From Dokdonella_A sp040005635 (lineage in GTDB: Bacteria > Pseudomonadota > Gammaproteobacteria > Xanthomonadales > Rhodanobacteraceae): a stretch of 64,000 nucleotides of DNA. Where the stretch lies: contig JBDTYM010000008.1 in the NCBI GenBank assembly GCA_040005635.1, positions 4,506-68,505 of the forward strand. Direction: 5' to 3'. The notes below the pieces were generated by a model. It searched no databases, was not told the origin of the DNA, and saw only the letters and a program-made list of their open reading frames with translations. Shown piece by piece: positions 61,944 to 64,000 of the stretch (position 1 is its first letter; each line of letters starts with the position of its first letter). A program made the translations under genes and the position numbers.

Positions 61944-62196
61944 GCATGCGGCCTGGATAGGCAGGCAGATATGCTGCTCGTCGCCGAGGCAGGCAATGGC
62001 CGTGAAGCCGTCGAGCGTTTTCGCGAACACCGCCCGGATGTGACGCTGATGGACCTTCAGATGTCGGAGATGGGCGGCATCGATGCGATCGTGGCGATTC
62101 GCATCGACTTTCCGCATGCGCGCATCGTCGTTCTCACCACCCATCGAGGCGACGTCCAGGCGCTGCGTGCATTCAAGGCAGGCGCGTACGGCTATA
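61944..62196 (+). pseudogene. NarL-type response regulator fragment
   Basis: An open frame reads LDRQADMLLVAEAGNGREAV, then HRPDVTLMDLQMSEMGGIDA, ARIVVLTTHRGDVQALRAFK and AGAYGY. This is the middle of a NarL-type receiver domain with the phosphoacceptor in LMDLQM. The opening DDHP region and everything after GAYGY, including the helix-turn-helix, are missing. It is truncated at both ends and abuts the convergent gene at 62206. Confidence 0.78.
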
Positions 62197-62205
62197 GGCG
62201 GTCGC

Positions 62206-62862
62206 TCAGTCCGACTGGTTCTGACCTGCGCTTTCCTTATCGGTCTCGGCGTTCGCTGCCTCGCCGCGCGCGAGGCGTGCGCGCAGGTCTTCGAGTTCGG
62301 CGAGCAGAGGCGCGATCGCTGTCTGAACTTCTTCTTCGGTGAACCGACGCGTGATGTGCTGCGGACAATTCCAATCGAATGCTTCGACGCCGATGATGAT
62401 GGCGCGCTCGACGCGCGCCCGGTATGTCGGGATTTTCAGAGAGTCGACGAGGGTGGGGTCCTCCGCTGCATCGACGATGCGTGCCTTGCCCCAGATCTTC
62501 AGCCGCCTTCGATTCGCGTAATCCATCAGGATCAAGGCGACACGACCGTCGGCATCGAGGTTGCCGGCGCTGAGGTATTGCACGTTGCCGCGAAAGTCGG
62601 CGTAGCCAATCGTTTTCAAATCGATGACCTTGAGGAAGCCGGCCGGGCCGCCTCGAAACTGCACATAGGGCCACCCCGATTCGGACACCGTTGCCTGATA
62701 GAAGCCATCGCGCTGCTCGATGAATTCGCGCTCCGCTACGCCGAGGGTATCGTGACGGTCGTGCGCTGATTCGATGCGCTGATTGAGGGCCCGACTGCCA
62801 TATCGGGTTTGCGCGGCCTTGACGGCGGGCGTAAATGCAAGATCGGCAAAGGCTCTGCTCAT
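62206..62862 (-). CDS. Pyridoxamine 5'-phosphate oxidase family protein
   Basis: The 218-residue protein matches the PNPOx-like split-barrel flavoprotein pattern: REFIEQRDGFYQATVSESGWPYVQ, IDLKTIGYADFRGNVQYLSAGNL, RVALILMDYANRRRLKIWGKARIVD and EAFDWNCPQHITRRF. FMN or F420-type cofactor binding is expected. True vitamin B6 oxidation is unlikely because the PdxH substrate region is not evident. The start at 62862 has a GGAGAA upstream. It is the only intact gene on the minus strand in this decaying region beside the kinase. Confidence 0.88.
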   Translation of the reverse strand: MSRAFADLAFTPAVKAAQTRYGSRALNQRIESAHDRHDTLGVAEREFIEQRDGFYQATVSESGWPYVQFRGGPAGFLKVIDLKTIGYADFRGNVQYLSAGNLDADGRVALILMDYANRRRLKIWGKARIVDAAEDPTLVDSLKIPTYRARVERAIIIGVEAFDWNCPQHITRRFTEEEVQTAIAPLLAELEDLRARLARGEAANAETDKESAGQNQSD

Positions 62863-63248
62863 GGGCTTTCTCCGTTCTCCGGCGGATTGCGCACCGGCAT
62901 CCCGTCAGAACGCCGCTGACCGCGAGTATGCCAGTTGTCGGTAATCCTCCGGCTCTCCCTGAGGAGGTCCTGGCAATCAATGAGGTCGGTTGGCAGTCGT
63001 GGGGTATTTCGCCAGACTTGCCTGAAGATTACCGCCGATGCATGTGCACGGTAAGGTCGTCGCCGACTCCGAACATCTTCTCGCCGGTCGCCTTCAGTTC
63101 GGGTACGGCAGCGCGGATTGGCGCTGCGCGAACGCAGAACTGTCCCGGCCCCGCGTTAGCCAATCCCGACACAGCACGCTGCGCGTCTCTGCGAGTCCGA
63201 ATCGCGTAACCGATCGGAGTCCGGGAAGAGTGCGCAACAGCGCGCCTC
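62863..63248. other. Intergenic region, nothing supported
   Basis: About 385 bp between the PNPOx gene and a hydrolase pseudogene. Frames exist on both strands, but none with a domain or a ribosome site; given the neighbours it may be decayed coding sequence. Confidence 0.35.
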
Positions 63249-63944
63249 TTATCTCGTCGACGCGTCCGCTTTCAATGTCTTGCCGAGGAAATCTCGGATG
63301 AGCTGTGCGATCTCCGCGCCGTTTGTCTCCAAGGTGAAGTGTCCGGCGTCCAACAAGTGCAGTTCACGTCGTGCAGGTCGCGCTTGTAAGGTGCTGCACC
63401 GGCGGCAGGGAATATCTCGTCATTCCTACCCCAGGCGATCAGCATCGGCGGCTTGTGCGCGCGGAAACGCCTGGAATCCCGGATACAGGGTGACGTTCGT
63501 TCGATAGTCGTACAGCATGTCGAGTTGGATATCGGCATTGCCGGTCCGATCCATTAGCGCCTGGTTGACCGTCCACGCATCCGGATCGTCCATCGATACA
63601 TCCTTGGCGCCATTGGTGTACTGCCAGCGCGTCGCCCTGATGGTGGTCAGCCAGCGCGACACTTCGCGCTCGCTGGAGGCGCCGGTCTTCCAGTACGCCT
63701 TGACCGGGTCCCAGAAGCTTCCGAGTCCCTCGTCGTATTCGTTTCCGTTTTGCACGACGAATGCGGTAACCCGCTGCGAATTCTTCAGCGCCAGCCGATA
63801 ACCTATCGGGGCACCGTAGTCCATCACATAGAGCGCATAGTGGTCGACCCCCGTGAATGGAGCGGGCGGTGATGCAGCGCACGCCAATACGGGAACCGCC
63901 AGGGTGTAGAGCGCCATTGCGAGAGCGAAGTGGATTTTCGTCAT
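63249..63944 (-). pseudogene. Frameshifted, internally deleted alpha/beta hydrolase
   Basis: It begins with a signal peptide (IHFALAMALYTLAVPVLACA). Within about 10 residues it jumps to DHYALYVMDYGAPIGYRLAL, the nucleophile region of an alpha/beta hydrolase, so roughly 90 residues holding the oxyanion part are missing. The frame runs to LYPGFQAF, shifts to FRAHKPPMLIAWGRNDEIFP, then shifts again to ELHLLDAGHFTLETNGAEIA and DFLGKTL, ending TAA at 63251. Two frameshifts and one deletion indicate a pseudogene. The nucleophile is an aspartate (DYGAP), as in the intact gene at 55651. Confidence 0.82.
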
Positions 63945-64000
63945 GACAAGAGGCCTCCGGATCGATTCAGCGAGTGTCGGCCAGCTTCGGAGCTCGCCGT

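Noticed and set aside
1..64000. CRISPR arrays, rRNA or tRNA genes, prophage, complete insertion sequences
   Set aside because: No regularly spaced direct repeats, RNA gene sequences, capsid or integrase genes, or transposase genes were seen.

Overview
The window is GC-rich, densely coded chromosomal DNA with no rRNA, tRNA, phage or plasmid genes. Gene content suggests a gammaproteobacterium of the Xanthomonadales (Rhodanobacteraceae, Dokdonella-like): an ECF42-type sigma factor with a DGPF protein, a Tat-exported MsrB with a DipZ-type protein and MsrA, secreted beta-helix proteins ending in a short IFxxGFD motif, and CCCTCTCCCC intergenic repeats. This assignment is an inference from gene families.

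Layout. 0-9 kb: end of a formylglycine-generating-enzyme-like gene, a short-form 6-phosphogluconate dehydrogenase (gnd), a GlxA-type regulator divergent from an SDR, then an aldehyde dehydrogenase/DUF779 operon with a recognisable sigma-54 promoter and its probable AcoR-like activator. 9-19 kb: a periplasmic methionine-sulfoxide repair operon (msrB-dipZ-msrA), a DGPF/VOC/ECF42 sigma cluster interrupted by an orphan gene, a broken glutathione S-transferase, a YceI protein and a 14-TM drug exporter. 19-30 kb: an ABC-2 exporter, a secreted beta-helix protein, a nitronate monooxygenase-like enzyme, the overlapping tal-pgi-pgm operon and a GT39 glycosyltransferase. 30-43 kb: a sulfite-oxidase-like molybdoenzyme with flavin reductase and CHAD protein, ion transporters, a DUF4136 lipoprotein, a MliC-like protein, a MarC protein, a zinc-ribbon peptide and an internally duplicated 870-residue beta-helix protein.

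43-56 kb: the most distinctive operon encodes a periplasmic cupredoxin-like protein, a membrane sensor with degenerate GGDEF and intact EAL domains, and an outer-membrane barrel, tightly or overlappingly spaced. Next come small zinc-ribbon genes with terminators, a tetR/MFS pair with two operators and a palindromic MITE-like element lying on the tetR stop codon, and a FixL/FixJ-like cluster. 56-64 kb: an alpha/beta hydrolase beside a thioredoxin-fold protein whose CxxC has become CxxW, a third beta-helix protein, then a decaying stretch with at least four gene remnants (two alpha/beta hydrolases, a DoxX protein, a response regulator) around an intact histidine kinase and a PNPOx-family gene.

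Together the genes describe a free-living aerobe with central sugar-phosphate metabolism, envelope redox repair, envelope sensing through c-di-GMP, several small exporters, and a local region of active gene loss. Functions are from family recognition by eye; no database search was run.
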